Shown: positions 48,159 through 60,202 of the stretch, piece by piece
Layout: every line of letters starts with the position of its first letter
Numbering within the stretch: position 1 is the stretch's first letter
Assembly (NCBI GenBank): GCA_013368315.1
Contig: JAACJM010000018.1
Location: 1-64,000, forward strand
DNA: 64,000 nucleotides
Origin: Tetrapyrgos nigripes
Taxonomy: Eukaryota > Basidiomycota > Agaricomycetes > Agaricales > Campanellaceae
Reading direction: 5' to 3'
Notes under the pieces: model-generated
Seen by the model: only the letters and a program-made list of their open reading frames with translations
Told to the model about the DNA's origin: nothing
Database searches by the model: none
Position numbers and translations under genes: made by a program

Positions 48159-51100
48159 TTACCCCCTCTTTAAGTTGTACTTTCACCTGGAGCACATGCA
48201 TACTTCTCCAAATATCTTCAAAACTAATTCCCATCGAGCGTACCGTGGATCCTTCACGTATCAGGTTTAGTGGGTGATATGTGTCTGGGTGTTCTTGATG
48301 GAAAGTTTCAATCATCTCCTTCAATTTCATCAAACCCGAAGCTGGTTCCCATGAATTTTCGGAGTCTGAGTAGTCTAGCCATTTGACCAAATACTGCACT
48401 CCTTGATGATTCCTAGTTGGCTTTGAATCTAGAATTGCTTCTACATCATGCTCGTTATCTTCTGGCAGTAACTCTGCTGGTTTCCCTGGATAGTTCACTC
48501 CATGAGCTTCAGTCTCCTTGTATGGTGATAGTAGTGAAGCATGGAATACTGGGTGAATTTGCCAGGTGTTTGGCAGTTTGAGACGATAGTTAACTTTGCC
48601 AATTACATCAGTGATTTTGAATGGTCCATGATGATGATTTGCCAACTTAGCTTTTGGCCTTGTTGTTTTCAGGTTTTTTCTGTCGAGTAGTACCTTGTCC
48701 CCAACCTTGAACTTCATTCCTTCTTTCACATGGTCCATGTTCTGTCTTTTCATCAACTCTGCCATCATTGTTAAACTGGCTTTCAATTCTTCCCATAACT
48801 CTTCTAAGTTTTGAAGGTGTTCTTCTACTTTTGGTATGTGTGAAGAAGGATTGATCGAAGGAAAGAGTCAAGGGAGATATCCATGAAGTAGTTTGAAAGG
48901 TGATTTCCCAGTGGCTGAATGTACTCAGGTGTTATGACAGAATTTGGCATACAGTAAATATTTGACCCAATCGTCCTGACGATGGTTCGTAAGTATTGTT
49001 TGAGTTCTTGATTGAGCCTTTTGGTCTTGCCATCTGTTTGGGGTTGATAAGCTGTACTAAGAGCTGAGGTGATACCTAACTTAGTGTATATCCCTCTCAT
49101 AACCTGGCTCACAAATTGCGGTCCTCAATCCAATATCATTTTGTCCCACAGACCATACTGTTGCCAAGTGTTATTGAATAAAACATCAATAGTACTGTCA
49201 CTATCAATATCTTTTCAGCAGGGAGAAATGACTACTGTCTTAGTCAACTGATCAACTGTTATGTGAATCGTGTTGAAGCCTTCACATTCTGGAAGATCTG
49301 TGATAAAATCGGTAGTAATAGTACCAAAGGGTCATTCTGGCACATTGGTTGGAATCAATGGTACATGTAATGGATGGTTTTGTGCCTTGGTCAATTGGCA
49401 AGTAGCGCATCCTTCGACATAATCATGAACAAATACTGACATACCAGGCCACCAAAATTCTCTACTAACTAGTTCATATGTTTTGAACTGGCTTGGGTGT
49501 CCCACAGTGAGACTATCGTGATGCATCTTGACTATGTCTCTACGTAATTGTTGGTTGCAGGGGACATAAACTTTTTCTCAGAACAAAATAATCCCATCTT
49601 CGTAATTCCATTCCTGTAAGTTCTTGACCAGTGAGCGTGGACCATTGTTTAAGATGACTTTGAGAGCACTCACAACTTCCTTGTCTTTCTTTGGACACTC
49701 TTTAATTCATATTCTCAGTTCAGCATCTCCAATCACAACCACTGACCCCAGTCTTGTAGCTCAAATTCTGAAGAACTTGGGATCTAGTAACACTCTGTCT
49801 TTATTATCATCTTCAACCCCCTCTTTATGATCTGGCCTTCAAGAAAGAGGATCACTTTGATCAAGACTTCTGGCTTTATGGATTGAAAAGCGGTCAAGCA
49901 ACCTTAGATAAGTCATGTATAAAACGACAATAGAAGTTTCTGAACCCCAAGAACGATTGAATATCTTTAACGTTTCGTGGTGCTGGCCATTTGGTGATGC
50001 CTTTCCCTTTGACAGGATCCATCACCAATGTATTGTGAGAGATGATGAGACCTAGGAATTCTACTGAGCTAGCTTTGAAAGTACACTTCTCTGGTTTGGC
50101 ATAAAGGTCATTTTCCTAAAGTCGTGCAAGTACTTGTTTGACCATTTGTTGATGTTCTTCCAAAGTTTCCATAAAGATCAAGATGTCATCCATATAAATA
50201 ACCACTTTTCCTGAATCAATGAGGTCCTTGAAAAGAGTATTCATCATTGCCTGAAATGTTGCAGGAGAGCCCATAAGACCGAAGAACATCACCATTGGTT
50301 CCAAAAGTCCCCTGTTTGTCTTGAATGCTGCTTTCCACTCATCTCCTTCTTTTATTCACACATTATTATATCCCCATCAAAGATCAATTTTTGAAAAGAC
50401 TCGTGCTCCTTTGAGTTTGTCTACCAGCTCTGATATGAGTGGTAAAGGGTATTTGTTCTTTATGGTCCCTTTGTTCAATGCTCAGTAATCCTGTACAGGG
50501 TGTAGCTTTCCATCTTTCTTTTTAATGAAGAAAAAGGGACTTGCCATAGGAGACTTCAACGGTCTTATGCATTCCTTTTCTAAGTTCTCACCTATGAAAT
50601 TGTCAAGTTCTTGTTGTTCGTCAGGAGATAAGGGATAGGTTTTGCAAGGACAAGGTTCAAAGTCTGGCTTCAGTTTGATAGCATGATCCCATTCACCATG
50701 TTTCGGTAGTCATTCTGAAGTTTGTTTGTCAAAAACTGGTAAAAACTGATGATATTGGGACAGAATCTTATCTGTAAGTGATATGTCCTCTTTCATCTTC
50801 TGAGCTGCTTCTGTGAGTTCTTGAGCCTTGGTAAACCCCACCTGGATAGGTAGTTCCAAATCTGATGTCGGGTACTCTTCTTCTTTCCCAAACAGACTCT
50901 CTAACACTTCCTGTTCCCATTGGTTCAGAACATCCTTCTGATCAAAGTCTTCTTCAGTAAAAATAGCTGTAGATTCTGAAGAACGATGAAAGGATTGAAT
51001 AGGAACCCAACGACGCTGACCTGCAACCTTTGGCTGTGCAATTGGTTTAAACTGTCTGATTGGTTCTGACCATTTCACTTGGTACTCCTTGTGGTTGGTT

Positions 51101-51640
51101 CGTGGGTCGATAACAGTTGATTTGGGTTGAGTGCATAGGTTAAGGACAGGAGGTTGTTTCAAAGTACATGTTTTGGGACATCTAACCATATCCATTTTAG
51201 AAAATGAGCAATCCACCTCTGGATTATGCTCCTCTAACCAATCAGTTCCAAGAATTGTATTGTGATCTCTGATGTCTGTAACATAGAATTCGGCTGTTTC
51301 TTCATGATATGATCTTCTGTATTGAGAATAGATACAGAGTTTTTGAATGGTGTAATGTCATACCCATCCCATGGTGTTTTCAGAACCATTGACATTGCGT
51401 ACAGGGAAAGGGTTTTTGATAGAAAGGAGGGTTAAATGATTTTCTCGTGTGAAATGGCTGTTGATGATAATGCCTTCTGCACCACTGTCTATTAGAGCTT
51501 CTGTGTCGATTTTTCTGCTGGTAACTTTGCCAATAAGTTCAGTATTAAGTGTTATTGAGGGTACCTGTCAGTTACGAATGAATGCTGACATTCTTAATTC
51601 TGAAGGAAAGGTACGCTCGCAAAAGGGGCTTAACACATGA
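48151..51640 (-). pseudogene. Gypsy-1 pol remnant (protease, RT, integrase, chromodomain)
   Basis: Recognisable blocks are the protease region (near 51500), RT with VVIYMDDILIF (near 50190), the integrase zinc region HHDSLTVGHP..CATCQ (near 49510-49410) and the core around the conserved Asp (D, then TGA, then GPQF at about 49125). The chromodomain QYLVKWLDYSDSENSWEPAS is near 48370. Many stops and the RNase H deletion make it non-functional. The last codons run through the polypurine tract into the LTR. Confidence 0.75.
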
Positions 51641-51880
51641 TATTGATTGTTCATATACTGTCCAGTGTACTGTACAACTCCTCCTGATGACATAGCAGGG
51701 GAGCATTTCAAAAATCCATCATCTTCGCCATACACTAGCCTGTTCCTTTTCTTCTCCTTCCAAACCTTTGACCTTGTTTACCATATCCGAAATATCTTTA
51801 ATTACATTACGAGAGGAAGATGATGATGATGTTTGAGCCACTGTTACTGGTGGCAGACTAGATGATGATGATGAGCTGTC

Positions 51881-53244
51881 CTAACAGCATGAGGAGGGAA
51901 GTTTTGAGTTATTCTGAGATGTTGATGACCTTGGAGTATTGTTTGGGAACGTCGGACATTTGTTGCTCATGTGCTCAGGTTGTCTACATGTGAAGCATGC
52001 TCCTAGTTTCTGGAGTCGGTCCCTTTCTTCAGGTGTCAGTTTAGGTAAAGGAGTAAAGGATGAGTTAGCACCTGGTCCCATATTCATAAGTGCATTTATG
52101 CTTGCTACTGTCCGTCCCTGAGAAGGACCCAAATTCATCCTTGGCATAGAGAATGGTTTTGAACGTCCTTCCTTCTCTCTCTCATTTAACCATTCCAAAT
52201 GAAGATCCATTGCCCTATCTCTATACTTGTCAAAGTCCTTCCACTTCAGCCACGTTTGCCCCACTGACTTCTGAAGATCCTTTGGAAGACCTGCCTTATA
52301 GAAATCTAGAAGAGCCATTTCTCCGTAGTCCGACTCTTCTCTGTACATATTGAAAATACTATTATAGCTACTAATGTCCATCCCCTTCATCCTAGTGTTC
52401 TTGATTTTGGACTGTGCAACCTCATCAGCAGCGAGGGCTTTGAAATCCTTCTTGAATCTGTCCTTTATCCCTTTCAAAGTTGTCCATTGTCTGTCTTCTC
52501 GACTAACTCTCTCATTTTCCTCATCATCTTCTCGTTCTGTGATATGTTGGGTTGCCCAATCTCCTCCTTTTTCCCCTGTGACGAACGAGAGAAATAAGGA
52601 CACCTTAGAGTCCTCAATGGAGTATTTGGCCTTTTTCTGACATAGGTAGTTGTTAAACGAGGCTAACGTTCTCCAGTGAATGCATTGGGTTTCCTTCCTC
52701 AGTTGGAAGTACTATTAGAGTCGTTAGGTGCTACATCGGACATGGCCGAGTCATCTGGATCTGATGGGTCTGGAGAGGGAGAAGGGTTTGGACAACAAGG
52801 GCCTACAGATGGTCCTTTAGTAGTTGGAATTGTAGGAGAGGAAGGGTCATTTGGTTCTGATGGATTGGGAGAAGGATCTTGGGGAGGGGTTGATGGGTTA
52901 TTAGAAGATGGATCTGGTAATGGATCTGATGCAGAAGACAGATTAGGTGGTATGAAAGAAGAGGGTTCTGGATTCAGTTGAGTGTTTGTAGGGGTAGATG
53001 TCCCCTGATCTGGTTCAGTTTTGGAGTCGATGACAGGATGTGCCTTTTGAATCTCCTGTTCCTGATTATCTGTTATGACTTCGAATGGTGGATTAAGGGA
53101 AACATTGAGAGGAAGTCTCTGTTTGTTATATCTATTAAGACACGGTAGTTCGTTGCAGAAATTCCATGAGTTTTCTTCGTCGTCTGCACTTGTTTCAATC
53201 TGGGCCACTAGGCATGCAGACGGTCTGTGTAAGGGGACAGTTTC
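51881..53244 (-). pseudogene. Gypsy-1 gag
   Basis: The N-terminal Pro/Ser/Asp-rich part (GTSTPTNTQLNPEPS near 52990) is followed by the capsid region (SLFLSFVTGEKGGDWATQ near 52590) and a CCHC knuckle (CFTCRQPEHMSNKC near 51975). The N-terminus is truncated by Gypsy-2; the apparent ATG at 53250 lies in the Gypsy-2 LTR. A stretch near 52640-52700 is frame-broken. Clearly homologous to the Gypsy-2 gag. Confidence 0.75.
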
Positions 53245-53768
53245 TGTCATGAATCGCTACCCGCCTATTCATTTCCTTTCTATTCCTTTTCCTTTACTAC
53301 CTAGTTCCCACCTTATTTACTTTTAACCCCATAAAACATCAACCATTTCCCATCATCGTCTATAGTTACCATCTCTACAGATCTATGACTCACACTCTTA
53401 TCTCCTCCACTTCCTATCTCCACGGATATTCTCACTGTCAATCATTCCTCATGATCCAGTACCTTCATCTATCCATATTTAACTCATTACTCTCTCGCTC
53501 TTGACATTTCCACATGATACCGTCTATTATCATTTAGTCTTTCCCATCTGTTCATATTTTACTTATATACCTGTGATTTTGTAACCTATTCCTTAGTTTG
53601 TTCACTTCGTCTCCGCTCCGTACTTTTACTACGCAGTGTAGAGCCTAGTCAGCTTACTTTCTCTACCTCTCTATCTCTCTATCTCTTTTGATCAATCTAT
53701 TCTCTTGCAACCGGCTTTCTCATATTGTGTGACTTGGGTGGTTATTGAGTGTATCGACAATCTTGACA
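53245..53768 (+). repeat. 5' LTR of Gypsy-2
   Basis: It contains the promoter: TATATA at 53564-53569 and, 31 bases after its first T, AGTTTGTTCA (53595-53604), which can pair with TGAACGAACT (53771-53780) just after the LTR. A CT-rich tract near 53665-53690 follows. Confidence 0.9.
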
Positions 53769-53770
53769 CT

Positions 53771-53780
53771 TGAACGAACT
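53771..53780 (+). promoter_or_regulatory. Candidate self-primer binding site of Gypsy-2
   Basis: TGAACGAACT begins two bases after the LTR and is complementary to AGTTYGTTCA at the predicted 5' end of the element's own RNA (one G-U pair with the 5' LTR version, perfect with the 3' LTR version). No match to a common tRNA 3' end is apparent to me. This is the Tf1-type self-priming arrangement. Confidence 0.6.
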
Positions 53781-54435
53781 CCCATACACCCACCTCACAA
53801 ATCCTCCCATTGTATTGAACCTTCCTATTATCCTATCCTTCCCCCACGATGCTGCAGAAGCCCAGCAACTCTACCCTGTGTGAGGAGCCTCACAGGTTGG
53901 CAGGCGTGAACCGCTCAAGGAGCAGTTACACGAGGTCATCCCCTGTCTACACAGTCTCGAGACGTAATACCAGACTCGCTAAACCCGAGTAAGGTGGTCG
54001 ACCAGTTCTGTAATTGAAATCCAAAAATCCTTTTCACTCTGTCTACCCCACATCCCCGAATTCGTTTCGAACCTGCTGTAACCCCTCGTGAATACGAACG
54101 GGTTCCATTTCCCCTTCCTTCTTACATCTTGCACACTGAATACTGGGTCTCCCACGGAAGAAACATATGAGCGAATCCTTGGAACTTCGACCGACATTTC
54201 GTCTGCACAAGACGTTGGGTGTGGAAACTTACCATAGGTGACGTAATCCTCTCAACATTTTCATACATAACAGTGAAAGAGGACTTCGATACAGGAGAAA
54301 CTGTGGTTCAGATTAGGGGACCTCTATTCTTCAGAGAAAACATCGACTACTCTCCATCATCACCTTCCCCCGACTACGGTCTACCGTCCTCCTTTATCCT
54401 AGGACCCAATTACCTTTCTTAAAAAGGAACTAGTA

Positions 54436-55924
54436 TATGACCAGTCGACGATCTGCATCTGCAGACCCAAACCTTCACTGTGCCGACTGACCACACGTAT
54501 TCCATCCCGCATCATTCCGAGACGCCTCCTATATCCCTGAAAACAGTGACGATCCTTGGGTTCCGTGCACCACACAACCGTGTCTGAACAGATATAACAC
54601 TCAACGACTTACTACCGAAGAACTCCCGAGTTGGTTACACGTTATAACCCAGCTCCAAGAACTTGCAATTCAAAAGGCACATCGAAAACCTAAAACCGAA
54701 TCAGGCCAAGGAACCTCTACACCTACCAACCAACCCTCCGAATCTAACCCAGAACCAGACAACACCACTTCCCCCCCTTCATCTCCCACCATTCCATCCG
54801 CCGAAGGACCATCTGTAGCCCCTCGTCATCCTCCTACACCTCCTTCTCCAAATCCATCAGATCCAAACGACTCAGTCATGGCTGATACACCTCCTATCGG
54901 GTCAAACGGCACTTCCGAACGAGGGAGGAAACCAGACGCCTTCAATGGAGAACGTAGCGAGGCAAAATGATGGTTGGCCCTGTTTAACAACTATCTACGC
55001 ATGAATAAAAACAAGTATCCTACTGAGGAGAGTCAGGTCTCGTTATTCCTGTCATTCTTTACAGGAGAAAAGGGAGGAGACTGGGCAACGCAGAGATTAA
55101 TAGAACGAGATGAAGATGAGGAAAATGAGGACTTGGCGAGTACACCGGAGAAATGGAGATGGATAACTTTGAAACAGATATGTGATAGATTCAAAAAGGA
55201 TTTCAAAGCTCTCACCTCGGAAGATGTGGCAAGGACGAAGATTAAGTTTGCTAGAATGAAAGGGACGGATATTAGCATCTACAACAGCATCTTCGATACA
55301 TACAGAGAAGAGTCCGACTTCAGAGAAACAGCGTTGTTGGAATTTTATCAGGATGGGCTACCACCCAAACTCCGAGAAGCAGTTGGAAGAACATATCCAA
55401 AGTGGGATGACTTCGAGGAGTACAAGGAAAGAGCTGTGGAGCTTCATTTAGAATGGTTGAAGGAACGGGAAAGACAAGGATGCTGGAAAACTACTTCAAT
55501 GTCGAAGAATAGTCCAGGCCCGTCTCAGGGAAGAACGGTAGCAAGCGTCAACACGCTCATGAATATGGGACCAGGTGCTAACTCGTCTTTCACTCTATTA
55601 CCCAAACTGACACCTGATGAAAGGGACCGGCTCCGAAAATTAGGAGCATGCTTCGCATGCAGACAAACTGGACACATGAGCAACAAATGTCCGACATTCC
55701 CGAGGACGTCATCTCAAAACACTTCCCGAACCTTTTCTTCTTGTTTTGTTCGAACAGCCGAAACTGCATCTTCACCACCGGTAATGGTAGCTCAGACGTC
55801 TTCATCTCGAGATACAATCAAGGATATTTCCGACATGGTTAACAAGGTTAAAGGACTGGAGGGAGAAGAAAAGGAACAAGCGACCGTCTATTTAAAAGAC
55901 ATTATGTCTAAATTGGATTTTTGA
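54436..55924 (+). pseudogene. Gypsy-2 gag
   Basis: It starts at ATG 54436 (MTSRRSASADPNLH). A Pro/Ser/Asn-rich disordered part precedes a capsid region (SLFLSFFTGEKGGDWATQ near 55040) and one CCHC knuckle (CFACRQTGHMSNKC, 55650-55691). It ends with a helical tail at 55924. Gag packages the RNA and forms the particle. TGA codons at 54488 and 54968 interrupt it; the second falls in AK-stop-WLALFNN, where Gypsy-type gags usually have a basic residue. Pol continues in the -1 frame. Confidence 0.8.
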
Positions 55925-55995
55925 ATCACTCCTCTGCTACGTTGTCAGTAGGAGTAGAACAGTACACCGGACAGTTAAAGAACAATTGATACAGT

Positions 55996-56647
55996 GTGTT
56001 ATACCCCTCTAGTGAGCGAGCCTTTCCTTCAGAATTAAGAATGTCGGCAATCACTCGTAACCGACAGATACCATCAATCACACTCAAAACTGAATTAATC
56101 GGCAAGGTTACTAGCAGAAAAATCGACGCAAACGCCCTAATAGACAGCGGTGCAGAAGGCATAATCATCAATAGCCGGTTCGCACAAGAAAATCAACTCA
56201 CCCTTCTTCCTATCGAAAAACCGTTCCCAGTACGAAACGTTGACGGCTCCGAAAACACTATGGGATGGGTACAAGAATACACCATCCAAAATCTCCATAT
56301 CTATTCTCGAGATAACAGGGCGTACCACGAGGAAAAAGCCGAGTTCTACATGACGGACATCGGGGATCACGATATAATCCTCGGTACCTGACTGGTTGGA
56401 GGAACACAACCCTGATATAGACTGGTCGGACTCGCGAATAGGCATGACCAGATGCCCAGAAACGTGTACCATAGCGAATCCCCCTATTCTCCATTTGAAA
56501 ACTAAAACGAAACCTTTGAAATCTGCAGTCGTCGATCCAAGAACCCATCACAAAGATTACCAAGTCAAATGGTTGGAACCAATTGGACAAATCAAACCAG
56601 TTGCCCAGTCAAAAATCGCAGGGCGATGTCGTCAGATTCCTATTTGA
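55996..56647 (+). pseudogene. Gypsy-2 protease region of pol
   Basis: The aspartic protease motif is ALIDSGAEGIIINS (near 56140), followed by HDIILGT (near 56385), the second half of the retropepsin fold. It would cut the gag-pol polyprotein. A one-base insertion at about 56391 shifts the frame between HDIILGT and WLEEHNPDIDW, and a stop follows at about 56646 before the RT frame begins. Confidence 0.75.
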
Positions 56648-56737
56648 TCCTTCCATCGAAGTTCGGAGTTAACGGCGATCTTTACGGAAGACGATTGTGG
56701 GAAAGATACGATCCCAGAACAATGGGAACAAGACGCA

Positions 56738-58735
56738 ATGGAAGAACTGTTGGGGAACGAGGAAAGAGTAGACGAGGAAACATCAGGAACACCAAACCTG
56801 AATATCCGTGCAGGGTTCACAAAGGCACAAGAACTTGCAGAGGCAGCCCAGAATGCTCAGATCAATATACCTCTTAAAGATAAGATTCCTTCACAATATC
56901 ATCAGTTCTTACGAGTCTTTGACAAACAAACCTCAGAACGATTACCGAAACGTGGCGAATGGGATCATGCTATCGAACTAAAACCGGACTTTGAACCACG
57001 TCCCTGCAAAACGTACCCTTTATCCCCAAATGAACAAAAGGAACTCGACGAATTCATCAAGGAAAACTTAGAGAAGGGATATATAAGACCGTCGAAGTCT
57101 CCTATGGCAAGTCCTTTCTTCTTTGTAAAAAAGAAAGACAGAAAACTACGACCAGTACAGGACTATCGCGCCTTAAACAGAGGGACCATCAAAAACGAAT
57201 ATCCCCTACCGCTCATATCGGAACTCGTAGACAAACTAAAGGGAGCACGGATGTTTTCCAAAATCGACCTCAGATGGGGATATAACAACGTACGCATCAA
57301 AAAGGGAGATGAATGGAAAGCAGCGTTTAAAACCAATCGCGGTCTCTTCGAACCAACGGTGATGTTCTTCGGTCTTATGAATTCTCCAGCCACGTTCCAA
57401 GCAATGATGAACACTCTATTCAAGGACCTAATCGACTCCGGAAAAGTCGTGATTTATATGGACGATATTCTCATATTCATGGAATCACTAGAAGAACACC
57501 GATACATGGTAAAACAAGTACTCGCACAACTCCAAGATAACGATCTGTACGCTAAACTGGAAAAATGCACTTTCGAAACCGATTCAGTGGAGTTCCTCAG
57601 CCTTATCGTTTCACACAATACACTGGCCATGGACCCAGTCAAGGTGGAAGGCGTGACCAAATGGCCAACCCCATGCAACGTCAAAGACGTACAATCATTT
57701 CTTGGCTTCAGAAACTTTTACCGTCGTTTCATACGCGATTTCTCAAAAATCGCACGACCACTGTTCAATCTCACGAAAAAGGAGCACCCATGGGAATGGT
57801 CCGAGGAAGCTCAAAAGGCTTTCCAAGCACTCAAAGATACGTTTACGACTTCACCAGTCCTCCTCATGCCTGATCATTCTAAACCGTACCAAGTAAAAGT
57901 TGATGCGTCAGACTACACTACAGGAGGTATCCTGCAACAACAAGGACCGGATGATAAATGGCATCCGGTAGCCTACCTGTCAAAAGCTTTATCCGAAGCC
58001 GAACAGAATTACGACATTCACGATAAAGAATTGTTAGCGATCATACGCGGACTTGAAGCCTGGCGACACTACCTGGAGGGCGGACCACATACCATCGAAA
58101 TGTTAACCGATCATGACAACCTTAGATACTTCACCACCACTCAGAAACTTAGCCGACAACAAGCAAGAATGGCCCTGTTTCTGACCAGATTCGATTTTAC
58201 GCTCACCCACAAACCCGGGAACCTGAACCGAAGTGACCCACTCTCTCGGAGGTCAGACCATAAAGAGGGGGTCGAGAATGACAACAAAGATAGGGTCTTG
58301 CTTGACCCCAGGTTCTTCAGGATTCGAGCGACAAGGCCAGGAATGGTAACCGCAATAGGAGATACAGAATTGAAAAGGCGGATTAAGGAATGTCTGAAAA
58401 AGGATGCTGAAGTCGTAAGTGCGTTACAAACCATCTTTAACAACGGACCACGTGCGTTGGCAAAAAATCTACAGGAATGGAATTACGAAGACGGAATCGT
58501 CTTGTTCCGAGGGAAGATCTACATCCCAAACGACCAACAACTCAGACGAGACATTGTTAAAATGCATCACGATAGCCTTACTGCAGGACATCCAGGACGA
58601 TTTAAAATGTATGAACTCGTCAGTAGAGAATTCTGGTGGCCTGGTATGTCAGTATTTGTTCATAACTACGTCGAAGGATGCGCTACCTGTCAGTTGACCA
58701 AGACAAATAACCACCCGACGCATGTACCACTGGTT
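56738..58735 (+). CDS. Gypsy-2 reverse transcriptase, RNase H and integrase N-terminus
   Basis: Long open frame. RT palm: DYRALNRGTIKNEYPLP (near 57165), FSKIDLRWGYNNVRIK, FGLMNSPATFQAMMN, and the catalytic VVIYMDDILIF (near 57450). RNase H: VDASDYTTGGIL (near 57900), DIHDKELLAI (near 58015) and TDHDNLRYF (near 58110), containing its Asp/Glu set. Integrase HHCC zinc finger: HHDSLTAGHPGRF...CATCQ (58565-58695). The stretch between about 57768 and 58235 is exactly what Gypsy-1 lacks. The frame is lost by a small indel near 58735; integrase continues in another frame. Confidence 0.85.
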
Positions 58736-60075
58736 CGAACGAGGTACCGGAACGACCCTTTGGCACAATTACAACCAACTTCATCACGGATCTGCCAGAA
58801 TGTGACGGCTTTAATGCAATTCACATCACAGTTGATTGTTCAACAAAAACAGTTGTCATTTCTCCATGCAGAAAGGATATCGATAGTGACGGAACAATTG
58901 ACCTATTATTCAACAACACCTGGCGACGATACAGCTTGTGGGACAAGATGATATCTGACCGCGGACCTCAATTCGCAAGCCAAGTGATGAAAGGGATATA
59001 CGCTAAGTTAGGTATCACCTCGGCACTCAGTACAGCTTATCATCCACAAACAGATGGTGAGACAGAGAGGTTCAATCAAGAACTCGAACAGTATCTTCGA
59101 ACCTTCTGTAACTATCGCCAAGACGATTGGGTTAAATACCTACCTTACGCCGAATTTTACCACAATACCCGAGTTCATTCAGCAACCGGGAAATCGCCAT
59201 TCGAACTGCTCCATGGATATCTACCCCGACTCTTCCCTTCCATCAATCCGACTTCACACGTACCAAAGGTCGAAGAACGGCTCCAGAACTTGGATACTCT
59301 CCGAGAGGAACTAAAAGCAAGTCTGGCGACAGCGGCAGAACTGATGAAAGAACAAAACAAGGACTATACGAACGAAGGGATGAAGTTTAAAGTTGGGGAC
59401 AAAGTGTTGCTAGACGGGAAAAATCTGAAGACAATGAGGCTGAAAGCTAAGTTGGCAAATCGTCGTCACAGACTGTTCGAAATCATTGACGTTATTAGTG
59501 AAGTCAATTACCGACTCAAATTACCGAATACTTGGCGCATTCATCCAGTGTTCCACGCTTCACTCCTATCGCTGTACAAAGAAACCGAAGCTCACAGAGT
59601 GAACTACCTGGGGGAACCAGCCGAATTACTTCCCGAAGACAATGAATACGACGTGGAAGCAATTCTAGATTCAAAACCAACAAGAAACCGTCGGGGAGTA
59701 CAATACCTTGTCAAATGGTTAGACTATGCTGACTCAGAGAATTCATGGGAACCGGCATCAGGATTGACAAAGGTGAAAGAGATGATTGAAACCTTCCACC
59801 AACAGCATCCAAATGCGTATCGACCAACAAACCTGATACGCCCCGGAACAATGGTGTGTTCACTAGGAATCGCCATAGAAGATATATGGCGAAGTACTTG
59901 TGTGCTTCAAGCGAAAGCACAACTCCGAGGAGAAACACTGTTACGAACCGCTGGTATTCTATGCCCACCTTCCCACCCACTCGGCAATCGAACTCAGAAT
60001 TTTGTCATCATTTGTCGATCGCATTCCCTCGTTAACGGCGTCTACTGTCAAACCCGTCTCCGAACGATAACCTGA
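58736..60075 (+). pseudogene. Gypsy-2 integrase core and chromodomain
   Basis: After the indel the core reads HITVDCSTKTVVIS (first Asp, near 58830), MISDRGPQFASQV (second Asp, near 58955) and TDGETERFNQELEQYL (Glu, near 59060), the D,D-35-E catalytic triad. The C-terminal part contains the GPY/F-like module (KFKVGDKVLLDGKNL) and a chromodomain (VEAILDSKPT...VQYLVKWLDYADSENSWEP, near 59660-59750), which in chromoviruses directs insertion to marked chromatin. In Gypsy-1 pol ends in the LTR directly after the equivalent of 59940; here unrelated sequence follows. Confidence 0.8.
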
Positions 60076-60111
60076 CCGTTCATTCAACCTCTACACCATA
60101 CAAACCAACAA

Positions 60112-60118
60112 CTATAAA
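60112..60118 (+). promoter_or_regulatory. Possible TATA box for the extra Gypsy-2 ORF
   Basis: TATAAAA, in the context ACTATAAAAGATCC, lies about 90 bases upstream of ATG 60203. That is the spacing expected for a pol II promoter with a short leader. No experimental support. Confidence 0.35.
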
Positions 60119-60202
60119 AGATCCCTCTCCACAACGGAGAGCTACAGAACACCATCCATCGCTACCAGTCGAACAACAATCACCCACACCCTCATCATTG
60201 CA

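Larger units (their letters stand above)
47697..53244 (-). mobile_element. Gypsy-1, decayed chromovirus truncated at its 5' end
   Basis: A Ty3/Gypsy element on the minus strand. Gag lies near 53240-51881, protease near 51640-51200, reverse transcriptase near 50700-49930, integrase near 49530-48830, a chromodomain near 48450-48290, then the LTR. Compared with Gypsy-2 its RNase H and the end of RT are missing: coding jumps at about 49883 from the PLFN motif to the SDPLS motif, a loss of about 470 bp. Premature TGA codons at 50482, 50377, 50356 and 49125 each sit where Gypsy-2 has Arg. The 5' end is lost where Gypsy-2 is inserted (53244) and does not reappear beyond 61215. Confidence 0.85.

Noticed and set aside
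52676..52981. Plus-strand frame rich in Gly and Ser at the Gypsy-1 end
   Set aside because: It is the antisense of the Pro/Ser-rich Gypsy-1 gag N-terminus.
2513..54970. TGA codons read as amino acids (recoding or altered genetic code)
   Set aside because: Intact genes such as the DUF6534 gene and Gypsy-3 gag use TGA or other normal stops only at their ends, and Gypsy-2 has Arg codons at the matching places. Mutation is the simpler explanation.
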